Assembly (NCBI RefSeq): GCF_024166365.1 | Contig: NC_064821.1 | Coordinates: forward strand, 49,131,093-49,195,092 | Source: Elephas maximus indicus | Lineage: Eukaryota > Chordata > Mammalia > Proboscidea > Elephantidae | Reading direction: 5' to 3' | DNA length: 64,000 bases | In this document: piece after piece, positions 55,810 to 64,000 of the stretch | Layout: every line of letters begins with the position of its first letter | How positions within the stretch are numbered: position 1 is the first letter of the stretch | Translations under genes and position numbers: made by a program | Notes under the pieces: model-generated | Seen by the model: the letters and a program-made list of their open reading frames with translations, nothing else | Databases searched by the model: none | What the model was told of the DNA's origin: nothing

Positions 55810-56265
55810 TGGTATATTAGTAACCTATTGCTCTGTAACAAATCATCCCACAACTTAAACAATAAACATTTCTTCTCACTGTTTTTGTGGGTCAGGCATC
55901 TGGGAGTAGCTTAGCTGGGTGGTTCTGGCTCAGAGTCTTTCGTGAGGTTGCAGTCATCAGCTGGGGCTGCAAGTGTTGGGGCTGAAGATACCTTCCAAGA
56001 TATTGTTAACAGTCCTCAGTTACCATGGCTGGCTGTTGGCCAGACACCTCAATTAGTCAAAATCTGGGCCTCTCTCCACAGGGGCGCTTGAGTGTCCTCA
56101 TGACATGGCCACCACAAGACAGTGTGAGAGAGCTCATGGCTGAAGCTGCAGTCTTTCATACCTAATCTTGGAGGTGACACACCCTCATGTCTGCCATTTT
56201 CTTTGGGTCACACCGACCAACCCTGCTGCAATGTGGGACACTCTTGTGCTGATTTCTACCATGTA
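55810..56265. mobile_element. Old mammal-wide LTR-like repeat
   Basis: Pattern acctattgctctgtaacaaa, gtgggtcaggcatctgggag, gcttagctgggtggttctgg, cttgagtgtcctcatgacat is a common ancient interspersed repeat. The family name is uncertain and there is no coding sequence. Confidence 0.5.
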
Positions 56266-56394
56266 ACAGGAGTCACTGAAGACCCCTCATTTCTCATGAG
56301 GCTGACTTCAGCGATAGGATCGGACCTTGCTAAAATGCAGATACAGCATGTTTTTAAAAAATGAGCCTTGTGCCATAATAGTAGTTGGTTGATT

Positions 56395-56620
56395 CATTGT
56401 TAGAAGCAGTTAGAAAAAAAAAAATAGTTGCTGTCAAGCCAACTCTGACTCCTGGTGACTCCATGTGTGTCAGAGTAGAACTGTGCTCCCTAGGGTTTTC
56501 AGTACCTGATTTTTTGGCAGTAGATCACCAGTCCTTTCTTCCAAGGTACCTCTGGGTGGACTCAAACCTCCAACCTTTCAGTTAGCAGGGGAGCCTGTTA
56601 ACCATTTGCACCACCCAGGG
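56395..56620 (-). mobile_element. AfroSINE, long form
   Basis: Antisense SINE from an A-run and gttgctgtcaagccaactct to the head tttgcaccacccagggagg. Confidence 0.82.
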
Positions 56621-56624
56621 AGGT

Positions 56625-56770
56625 TAGAGGTGGGATCTGAGCCCTGCTCTGCCATGTCCTAACTGTGTGGCTTTGGGTCAGTCTTCAGCCTACATTGCCT
56701 CATGGAGATGATGATAGTAACTGCCTTGTGGAGTTGTTTTGAAGATTTAATGAAATAATGAAATTCCAGT
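56625..56770 (+). mobile_element. MIR SINE
   Basis: Sense MIR: gtgtggctttgggtcagtct, tgcctcatggagatgatgat, gaagatttaatgaaataatg. Confidence 0.6.
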
Positions 56771-56786
56771 TATCTATAGCTGTATA

Positions 56787-56959
56787 GGAAACCCTGGTGC
56801 CATAGTGGTTAAGTGCTACGGCTGCTAACCAAAGGCCAGCAGTTCAAATCCACCAGGCGCTCCTTGGAAACTCTATGGGGCAGTTCTACTCTGTCCTATA
56901 GGGTTGCTATGAGTTGGGATCGGCTCGACCGCAACGGGTTTGGATTTTATCTGTTTGTT
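56787..56959 (+). mobile_element. AfroSINE, short form, first of a tandem pair
   Basis: Sense SINE bracketed by tatagctgtat at 56775-56785 and 56960-56970. Confidence 0.93.
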
Positions 56960-56970
56960 TATAGCTGTAT

Positions 56971-57116
56971 GGGAGCCCTACTGGCGCAGTGGTTAAGAGC
57001 TCCGCTGCTAACCAAAAGATTGGCAGTTCGAATCCACCAGCCACTCCTTGGAAGCTCTATGAGGCAATTCTACTCAATAGTGACCCTACTCAATGGCAAT
57101 GGGTTTGGTTTTTTGG
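56971..57116 (+). mobile_element. AfroSINE with internal deletion, second of the pair
   Basis: Sense SINE between the second tatagctgtat (56960-56970) and a third, tataactgtat (57117-57127). It lacks about 30 bases between gaggcaattctactc and aatagtgaccctactc. Confidence 0.92.
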
Positions 57117-57127
57117 TATAACTGTAT

Positions 57128-57665
57128 AATAAACCACCTCAGACTCAGAAATGTAATGCAATAACTATTTTCTTATGTTCACAGATTCTGTGGGTCAAGG
57201 ATTCAGAGAAAGTTTGTCTATAGTCCATGATGTCTAGGTGTCAGCTGGGAAGATTCTGAAAGGGCTTGAACAGCTAGGGGTGGGATCATCTGGAGGTTTC
57301 TTCACTAACATCTAGTGCCAGGGTGGGGATGACTCGAAGGTTGGGCGCAGGTGGGACTGTCAGCCAGAATACCTACGTGTATGGCCTCTCTTTATGTCTT
57401 GGGCTTTCCCACAGCTTGGCGGCTTCAGGATGTCAGACTTCTTTCTTGATACCCAAACCTTCAAGAGTGAGTGTTCCTAAACCAAAGCAGAAGTTACTTG
57501 GCCTTTTATGATCTAACCTCTCAAGGTCACTTAGCATCACTTTTGCCATACTTTTTTGGTCAGGCCAAGGTAGTCACAAACTCATCCAGATTTAAAGAGA
57601 GGAGACACAGATCCCAAATCTCAATGGAAGGAATGTCAAAGAATTTGCTGCCATGTTTTAAAACC
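57128..57665. mobile_element. Old mammal-wide LTR-like repeat, SINE-split
   Basis: Contains attctgtgggtcaaggattc, cccacagcttggcggcttca, ggaggaatg-like ggaatgtcaaagaatttgct, resembling the layout of 55810-56265. It probably began before the tandem SINEs. Confidence 0.45.
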
Positions 57666-57706
57666 TTCATGAAGAATGTTAAGATTGGGTACAATGACTG
57701 ACGTAT

Positions 57707-59420
57707 GTTGTTGTCATTAGGTGCCGTCAAGTCAGTTTTGACTCATAGTGACCCTATGTACAACAGAACAAAACACTGCCCAGTCCTGCGCCATCCTCAC
57801 AATTGCTGTTACGCTTGACTCCATTGTTGTAGCCACTGTGTCAATCCATCTCATAAAAGGTCCTCCTCTTTTTTGCTAACCCTCTACTTTACCAAGCATG
57901 ATGTCCTTCTCCAGGGACTGACTCCTCATGATAACAAGTCTGAAGTATCTGAGACAAAGTTTCGCATCCTTGCTTGTAATGAGCATTCTGGCTGTACTTC
58001 TTCCAAGATGGATTTGTTCCTTCATCTGGCAGTCCATGGTATATTCAATATTCTTCACCAACACCATAATTCAAAGGTGTGAATTCTTCTTTGGTCTTCC
58101 TTATTCATTGTCCACCTTTCACATGCATATGAAAGAAAAAAAAACCCATTGCCATTGAGTCAATTCTCACTCAGAGAATGACCCTATAGGACAGAGTAGA
58201 GCTGCCCCATAGAGTTTCCAAGGAGCACGTGGTGGATTTGAACTGCTGACCTTTTGGTTAGCAGCCATAGCACTTAACCACTATGCCACCAGGGATCCCA
58301 CATGCATATGAGGCGATTGAAAACACCATGGCTTGGGTCAGGCACACCTTAGTCCTTAAAGTGACATCTTTGCTTTTTAACACTTGAAAAGAGGTCTTTT
58401 GCAGCAGATTTGCCCAATGCAATGCGTCATCTGATTTCTTCACTGCTGCTTCCATGGGCATTGAATGTAGATCCAAGTAAAATGAAATCCTTGTCAACTT
58501 CAATCTTTTCTCCGTTTATTATGATGTTGCTTATTGGTCCAGTTGTGAAGATTTTCGTTTTCTTTGTATTGAGGTGTAATCCATACTAAAGGCTGTGGTC
58601 TTTCATCTTCATCAGTAAGTGCTTCAAGTCCTCTTCACTTTCAGCAAGCAAGGTTGTATCATCTGCATAACGCAGATTGTAGATCAGTCTTCCTCCAATC
58701 CTGATGCCCCATTCTTCTTCATATAGTCCAGCTTCTTGGATTATTTGCTTATACAGATTGAATGGGTATGGTGAAAGGATACAACCCTGACGCACACCTT
58801 TCCTGATTTTAAACCATGCAGCATTCCCTTGTTCTGTTCGAATGACTGCCTCTTAGTCTATGTACAGGTTCCTCATGAGCACAATAAAGTGTTCCAGAAT
58901 TCCCATTCTTGGCAATATTTTCCATAATTTGTTATGACCCACACAGTCGAATGCCTTTGCATAGTCAATAAACACAGGTGAACATCTTTCTGGTGTTCTC
59001 TGCTTTCAGCCAAGATCCATCTGACATCAGCGATGATATGCCTTTTTCCATGTCCTCTTCTGAATCCGGCCTGAATTTCCAGCAATTCCCTGTCGATGTA
59101 CTGCTGCAACTGCTTTTGAATGATCTTCAGCAAAATTTTACTTGTGTGTGATATTAATGATATTGTTCCATTAATTTCTGCATTCTGTTGGATCACCTTT
59201 CTTTGCGATGGGCACAAATACGGATCTATTCCAGTCAGTTGGCCTTGGCTCAGATGAGCGAGCACTTCCAGCGGTGCATCCATTTGCTGAAACATCTCAA
59301 TTGATATTCTGTCAATGCCAGGAGCCTTGTTTTTCACCAGTGCCTTCAGTGCAGCTTGGACTTCTTCCTTGAGTACTATTGGTTGTCGATCGTATGCTAC
59401 CTTCTGAAATGGTTGAATGT
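57707..59420 (-). mobile_element. RTE LINE, 5' truncated, carrying a SINE
   Basis: Minus-strand copy from the 3' end (gttgttgtcattaggtgccg) to the reverse transcriptase entry (KNKAPGIDRISIEMF, about 59330). YADD at about 58650. Flanking ctgacgtat (57698-57706) and ctgatgtat (59421-59429) look like the target duplication. Coding is broken by frameshifts. Confidence 0.92.
58133..58298 (-). mobile_element. AfroSINE, short form, inside RTE
   Basis: Antisense SINE with exact 13-bp duplication cacatgcatatga (58120-58132, 58299-58311) made of RTE sequence. Younger than its host RTE. Confidence 0.95.
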
Positions 59421-59636
59421 CTGATGTATAGTATGTGTCATATAGCTGCCAGCTGCTCCTGCTGCTGCTGTCAATATTGTTACTAGTTTTAGTATCTCTC
59501 AGGTACCGATATTTAAAAGACTGGAACTTACTGCTATGTAGCTAACTGTGTGTGACTCAGACAACTCACCTGCCTTGTCTTAACTAAATGATCTTTAAGG
59601 CTCAGCTCTGTGATTATGTTTAGTCTAATATTGCCA

Positions 59637-59835
59637 GGAAGTCCCTGGATGGTACAAACAGTTAACATGCTTAGCTGCTAACGAAAAGGTTGGAGGTTTG
59701 TGTCCACCCAAAAGCACCTCGGAAGAAAACCCTGGCAACTGACTTCCGAAAAATCAGCCATTGAAGCCCTGTGGAGCACAGTTCTACTCTGACACACATG
59801 GGGTCGCCATGAGTTGGAATCGACACAACAGTAAG
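59637..59835 (+). mobile_element. AfroSINE, long form
   Basis: Sense SINE ggaagtccctggatggtaca to cgacacaacagtaagtgg, flanked by taatattg on both sides. Confidence 0.9.
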
Positions 59836-60037
59836 TGGTTAATATTGTTGGATTCATTCTTTCACCTTCTTCAAATTTGGAGCCAACTTTTTATTATTAT
59901 TACTATTATTTCCTAGCCCTTAGTTTAATTTTCTTACCCTCAGCAGCTTCTCAAACACAGAGATTTCGCAAGGAGATTCTAGATCAGTTGCTCCAGTCCC
60001 CCAGCGTATCTTTCATGAGCCTTGATGTGTGACTCAC

Positions 60038-60216
60038 AAAATGCCCTGTTGTTTCAGGCACCCTATTTATGCCCTTATCCTCATTTTCTCGCAGTAAATA
60101 TTCGAAACTGATCTTTTCTACAAACACAGGAATGTCTTCTTTTCCTACCGCGAATCTTAAAATGAAGTCTAAGACATCATGTCGTCCCACAAGGATCACA
60201 TCCTCAAACGGGCAAC
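60038..60216 (-). other. Exon-like open segment of unknown origin
   Basis: On the minus strand a possible acceptor (tttctgtgagtctcag) precedes 59 open codons that end at a good donor-like site, gcatttt then gtgagt. The encoded segment has mixed hydrophobic and charged character (EDVILVGRHDVLDFILRF, VFVEKISFEYLLRENED), unlike most spurious ORFs here. Reading on past the donor, the frame stays open to a stop near 59984. I recognise no family. It could be an exon, a decayed pseudogene or chance. Confidence 0.25.
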
Positions 60217-60278
60217 CTGAGACTCACAGAAAGTGGTGAGGGAACGTGCTGTATCAATCAATGCTCCCCTCTAGGGAC

Positions 60279-60358
60279 AAGGAGTCCTTGGGTGGCAAAA
60301 GTGGTTAGGCGCCAGACTACTAACCAAAAGGTTGGTGGTTCGAGCCCACCCACCTGTA
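60279..60358 (+). mobile_element. AfroSINE head fragment
   Basis: Only the tRNA-like half: aaggagtccttgggtggcaa to ggttcgagcccacccacctg. Confidence 0.8.
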
Positions 60359-60436
60359 CATTCTCCAGGGGAGGCACCCTTCCTGCCTTGATCTCAGCCC
60401 AGTCACTGGCCCCCAAGTGGGAACTCAATAAATGCA

Positions 60437-60715
60437 GTGATGGTTCAGAATCCTCACCTTCCATGCAGGAGACCTGGTTGATTCGTGTACCTCTTGTACA
60501 GCTACCACTCTTCTGTCTGTGGAGGCTTGCATGTTGCTATGATGCTGAACTGGTTTCAGTGGAGCTTCCAGGCTAAGATGGGCTGGGAAGAAAGGCCTGG
60601 TGATCTGCTTCCAAAAGGTCACAGCCATGAAAACCCTATGGAGTGCAGTTCTACTTTGCAACGCATGGGGTTGCCATGAGTCAGAATCCACTCAATGGCA
60701 ATGGGTTTCCAAGCC
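60437..60715 (+). mobile_element. tRNA-Gly-headed SINE with RTE-like body
   Basis: Sense: gatggttcagaatcctcacc and gacctggttgattcgtgtac (decayed tRNA-Gly head), then ctgtggaggcttgcatgttg and ttcagtggagcttccaggct (RTE leader-like), then an RTE/SINE tail ending caatggcaatggg. Confidence 0.65.
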
Positions 60716-60771
60716 TAAAAGTCTCCTCTAAATGTACTGTCCCTTTAATCATGACCTCTACTGTCCAAAGA

Positions 60772-60985
60772 AGGAGCCCTGGTGGTACAGTGGTTAAGTG
60801 CTTGGCTGCTAACCCAAAAGGTCAGGTGAGTTTGAACCCAACAGCTGCTCTGCGGGGGGAAATATATGTGGCAGTCAGCTTCCATAAAGATTTACAGCCT
60901 TGGAAACCATATGGGGCAATTCTACTCTGTCCTATAGGATTGCAGTGAGTAGGAATCAACTTGATGGCAACAGGTTTGTTTATTT
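60772..60985 (+). mobile_element. AfroSINE, long form
   Basis: Sense SINE aaggagccctggtggtacag to cttgatggcaacaggtttg. Confidence 0.9.
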
Positions 60986-60993
60986 TTTATTAC

Positions 60994-61495
60994 CATCTTA
61001 GTCATCTAGTACTGCTATAACAGAAATACCACAAGTGGATGGCTTTAACAAAGAGAAATTTATTTCTTCACAGTAAGGTAAGCTAAAAGTCCAAATTCAG
61101 GGCATCAGCTCCAGGGGAAGACTTTCTCTCTCTGTCGGCCTTCTTATCAATCTTCCCCCAGACTAGGAGCTTCTCTGCACAGGGACCGGGGTCCAAAGGA
61201 AGTGCTCTGCTCCAGGCACTGCTTTCTTGGTGGTATGGAGGTCCCCACTCTCTGCTTGCTTCCCTTTCCTTTTATCTCTTGAGAGATAAAAGATGGTACA
61301 GGTCATACCCCAGGGAAATTCCATTTACATTGGATCAGGGATGTGACCTTAGTAAGGGTGTTACAATCCCACCCTAATCCTCTTTAACATAAAAATTACA
61401 ATCACAAAATGGAGGACCACCACGCAATGCTGGGAATCATGGCCCAGGCAAATTGATACACACATTTTTGAGGGGACATAATTCAATCCATGGCA
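60994..61495 (-). mobile_element. Solo LTR, MaLR/ERVL-like
   Basis: Reverse copy of the 500-bp family: catcttagtcatctagtact to attcaatccatggca. Unlike the other five, the 5-bp flanks (attac, ctatc) do not match. Confidence 0.85.
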
Positions 61496-61499
61496 CTAT

Positions 61500-61610
61500 C
61501 CAAGGTCAGTGCCATGTGCTGTGTGCTGGTCCCTTTTACAGATGAGGTAGAGGGGTTAGGAAACTCATCCAAAACCAAGCCTAACTCCTGAACTTGCAGT
61601 CCCTCCTCTC
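61500..61610 (-). mobile_element. MIR remnant
   Basis: Antisense MIR-type: cttttacagatgaggtagag, gggttaggaaactcatccaa, cctgaacttgcagtccctcc. Confidence 0.5.
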
Positions 61611-62225
61611 ACTGAGAGATTCCCTGCAACGTGAACCATTTTTGGTTGACACCTGAAAGAATGAGCAACTCAAACACAAGCCTCATTTTTCTCTCTGCCC
61701 ACTCCCTGTCCCCCAGGTCACAAGCTCCCAAAGCCTCAATTAAGGCAGACTTTTGTGCTGAGCATGGGGAATTGTCGAAAGAAAGCCGGAAGCTCCAGAC
61801 TCTAATTAACTTTGCTTCTTAACTACAGATGAGCCACTTTTTGAGTTCACTGGGTGTGACAGTCTCAAAGATGAATGAAAATATGTAAGGAAGGCAGGAG
61901 AACAGGGCCCAGACACTCACGTCATTCGCCTCCCTCATACTCCTGCTTTGAGAGTAAAAATATCAAGGGAACAAAGGCCAGGGGGATCGTTTGAGCAAAT
62001 ATGGAAACTATCTCTCCCCATCAAGGAGAAAGATTATTCTCCAGAGTCCTTCCATTTTTTCTAGTAGAATTGCAAACAAATGCTAAACTGTTCTGTTGTA
62101 GTTGTTTTTTTGTTAGTTGCATCTTATTTTTTTTCTGACTTTAGCCTTCCTAGTCTTGTCCCCACTCAGCTTCTTATCTGAACCAGATATAGAAATTTGG
62201 AGTACCAACTTTGAGTAGAAAATTG
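61611..62225. other. Single-copy-like sequence, nothing recognised
   Basis: No supported exon or repeat. Confidence 0.45.
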
Positions 62226-62227
62226 CT

Positions 62228-62418
62228 GTGTGCCATTGCATCGATTACAAATCATGATGACAGTGTAAGACAGAGTACAACTGTCCCATAGGGTTTCCTA
62301 GGCTGTAATCTTTAGGGGAGCGGATTGCCAGGTCTTTTCTCCCGCGGAGTTGCTGGTGGATTCGAATCTCTGACCCTTTGGTTAGCAGCTGAGTGCTCAG
62401 CCATTGTGCTATCAGGGC
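62228..62418 (-). mobile_element. AfroSINE, long form
   Basis: Antisense SINE, gccattgcatcgattacaaa to gtgctatcagggcag. Its central aggctgtaatctttagggg shows the intact form of the junction that is split at 8457/11201. Confidence 0.85.
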
Positions 62419-62419
62419 A

Positions 62420-62815
62420 GAATTCTAGGGAGAATGAATAATGGTGGATGAGATATTGGTGGGCAGCTGGGTGAGGCTCACATTTCATCATAGAGAGACT
62501 ACCTGGAATTGTGTTGGGGGTGAGCCAGAGATATGACTAATGGAGCAAGTAAACCTCCCTCTTATAAACTAAAACTAAACTGGTTGTCTTCAAGTCCATT
62601 ACCCTAGTGCTTATCAAATGTAACGAGGGCTCTAATGGGTGGGAACAAAGACACACTGGTTTACCGCCTTATGCTTGGGGACTTATAAAGACGATCAGCT
62701 TTATAATCAGCAGTGGGGTGAGGATCTAATTTCTCTATTTACTCTGAATTTTAACAGTGGTGGAACTAATTTATTTATCCACGGAACCGATTTGTTTATA
62801 CCCTCATCTAGTTTC
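62420..62815. other. Unassigned sequence
   Basis: No repeat or exon that I can name. Confidence 0.4.
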
Positions 62816-62819
62816 AGAA

Positions 62820-63060
62820 AAGACTGACTGAAGGTACCCAGCCCTGAACAAGGAATCAGGAGACTGTTTTTTCCTAAACCACTAAGTATCTGTGTGACCT
62901 TGGGCAAGTGACCTGGCCTCTTTGTGCCCATTTCCCATCTGTGGGAGCAAACACTTACTGAGCATTTACTATAGGTGCCAGGCACTGCCCTAAAGACTTT
63001 ACGTATTTACGTACCTATATTCACTCATTTAATTCTCCCCACAACAATTATGTATCTTTC
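62820..63060 (+). mobile_element. MIR SINE remnants
   Basis: Sense MIR core: gtgtgaccttgggcaagtga, cctggcctctttgtgcccat. Then a second piece, cttactgagcatttactata and attcactcatttaattctcc. Confidence 0.65.
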
Positions 63061-63860
63061 CAGAATTTGTCAATGCAGTTCCAGGACATCATGGTAATAC
63101 CGGCAGGACGTTCAGGGCTGGCATTTTGTGGTTCCAGAGAAACTGTTGCTTGATACCCCCAATTTGAACCCCAGCAGGGTCACTGGGTTCCATTGCTGAT
63201 GGGGACCTTGTTTTTGAGCTTGATGTTCAATCAGAAGTGCTGGAGAGAAAGGGAAGTCTCCAAGCAAAGGGACCATTGCAGACTGGCCCCCCGGGGAGAA
63301 GGCACCAAGGAAAAGGCTGGGGGTGGGAGGAGAGGAACCCCTTGAAAAGTCTCTTTCTCAACCTTGGAAACCCTGCCCTGTGGGTCAGGGGAGGTGCTGC
63401 CTGGGATCAGGCTTCTCCCACCCCAGTAAGTCCTTCCCCACCCTGCCTTTGGTGTGCGTTCTGCTGCCTGGCTCCTAGGCAAGCTCTGAGCCAGGGCAAG
63501 AGGAGGGAAAGCAGAGGTGGAAGAAGTACCCGAGAGAAGATGTCTCAGGGATGGTCTAAGGCCAGGGCTCCGCCTTCTCCGGGGATTGTCTGCCAAGTGC
63601 CCAGCCCCTCTTCTCACTGTGGGTGTGTGAATGTGGGCGAGTTCATCTGTGTGTGAATGTGTCTGGTCTCCGTGTGTGAGTACAGGTGTGTGTGTGGGGG
63701 GTGTCAGTTACATAATTGTGACTGAGTGTGTATGAGGATGTGTGTCAGTGTATATAATAAGCCTGCCCTTCTGGCTGGGGGCTCCAGGTGCCAAGGCCCC
63801 CTCCTCTCTTCCCGGGCTTCTGAAGAACTCCCCCGCCCCGAGCTTCTAGCTGGGTTTTTC
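63061..63860. other. Single-copy-like sequence; GT-rich from 63610
   Basis: No supported gene. 63610-63760 is a degenerate gtgtgtg-rich stretch. Confidence 0.45.
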
Positions 63861-63866
63861 TCCACC

Positions 63867-63962
63867 ATGCCCTCCTCTCATGCATGCGGGTCCGCGCAGG
63901 GTGATCCTGGGGCAGAGGGAGATTCTTCGGACCCTGGAAGCCGATCCAAACGGAAGCTGTGA
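63867..63962 (+). other. Candidate short coding exon or short ORF at the window edge
   Basis: ATG in a strong context (ctccaccatgc) opens 31 codons ending SDPGSRSKRKL before TGA. The surroundings are GC-rich with some CpG. A weak donor-like gctgtgagc overlaps the stop, so the codons could continue into a later exon. The basic C-terminal SRSKRK could be a nuclear localisation signal. I do not recognise the protein. It may equally be a chance ORF. Confidence 0.2.
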
Positions 63963-64000
63963 GCTCCGAGCAGTTAAAACAAACACCTCCCCCGACCCTC

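Noticed and set aside
1-64000. CRISPR array or prokaryotic operon
   Set aside because: Repeats are dispersed SINEs and LINEs with target duplications, not regularly spaced direct repeats. There are no prokaryotic gene layouts.

Overview
This is mammalian nuclear DNA, very probably from an afrotherian and most likely an elephant. The main evidence is the density of two linked retroposon families. One is a tRNA-headed AfroSINE (about 165-215 bp, head like ggaaaccctggtggcatag, tail ending near gactcgacggcaatggg). The other is an RTE/BovB-type LINE whose 3' end reads like the SINE tail and finishes in cacctaacaacaacaac. Older mammal-wide repeats (MIR, L2, old L1, MaLR-like LTRs, a MER5A-like hAT element) fill in around them. 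I see no prokaryotic features, no functional tRNA or rRNA gene, no CRISPR array and no complete protein-coding gene.

Layout. 1-8.4 kb: RTE copies in antisense orientation, an L1 3' end split by a SINE, an internally deleted RTE derivative and old L1. 8.4-11.3 kb: a 2.7 kb sense RTE sitting inside a SINE that itself sits inside an L1. 11.3-20 kb: mostly single-copy sequence with MIR, L2, SINEs and two opposed solo LTRs. 20-26 kb: a pile of antisense L1s, one split by a 5'-inverted RTE with a 10-bp target duplication. 26-32 kb: single-copy sequence, MIRs, L2 and an inverted-repeat DNA transposon that contains a SINE and an RTE. 32.1-33.6 kb: a CpG island with a TATA-like box, GC boxes and a splice-donor-like GTAAG, the best gene-start candidate here. 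34-41 kb: single-copy sequence with SINEs, LTRs and another L1 tail. 41-48 kb: RTE copies carrying LTR, SINE and L1 insertions. 48-64 kb: mixed single-copy sequence, SINEs, ERV LTRs, one more RTE, and two weak exon candidates (60.04-60.22 kb on the minus strand; 63.87-63.96 kb on the plus strand).

How it fits together. The RTE supplies the reverse transcriptase and endonuclease. The AfroSINEs, the tRNA-Gly-headed SINEs and the internally deleted RTE derivatives share its 3' end, and partly its 5' leader, so they were probably copied by it in trans. The nested insertions give a partial age order. The RTE ORFs are all broken in this window. The most intact reverse transcriptase segment is 173 codons at 42.5-43.0 kb on the minus strand. 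No previously undescribed cellular system is evident. The most informative signals are the fold-back and 5'-inverted RTE junctions, the LTR family with 5-bp target duplications, repeated insertions at one target, and the shared RTE/SINE leader.
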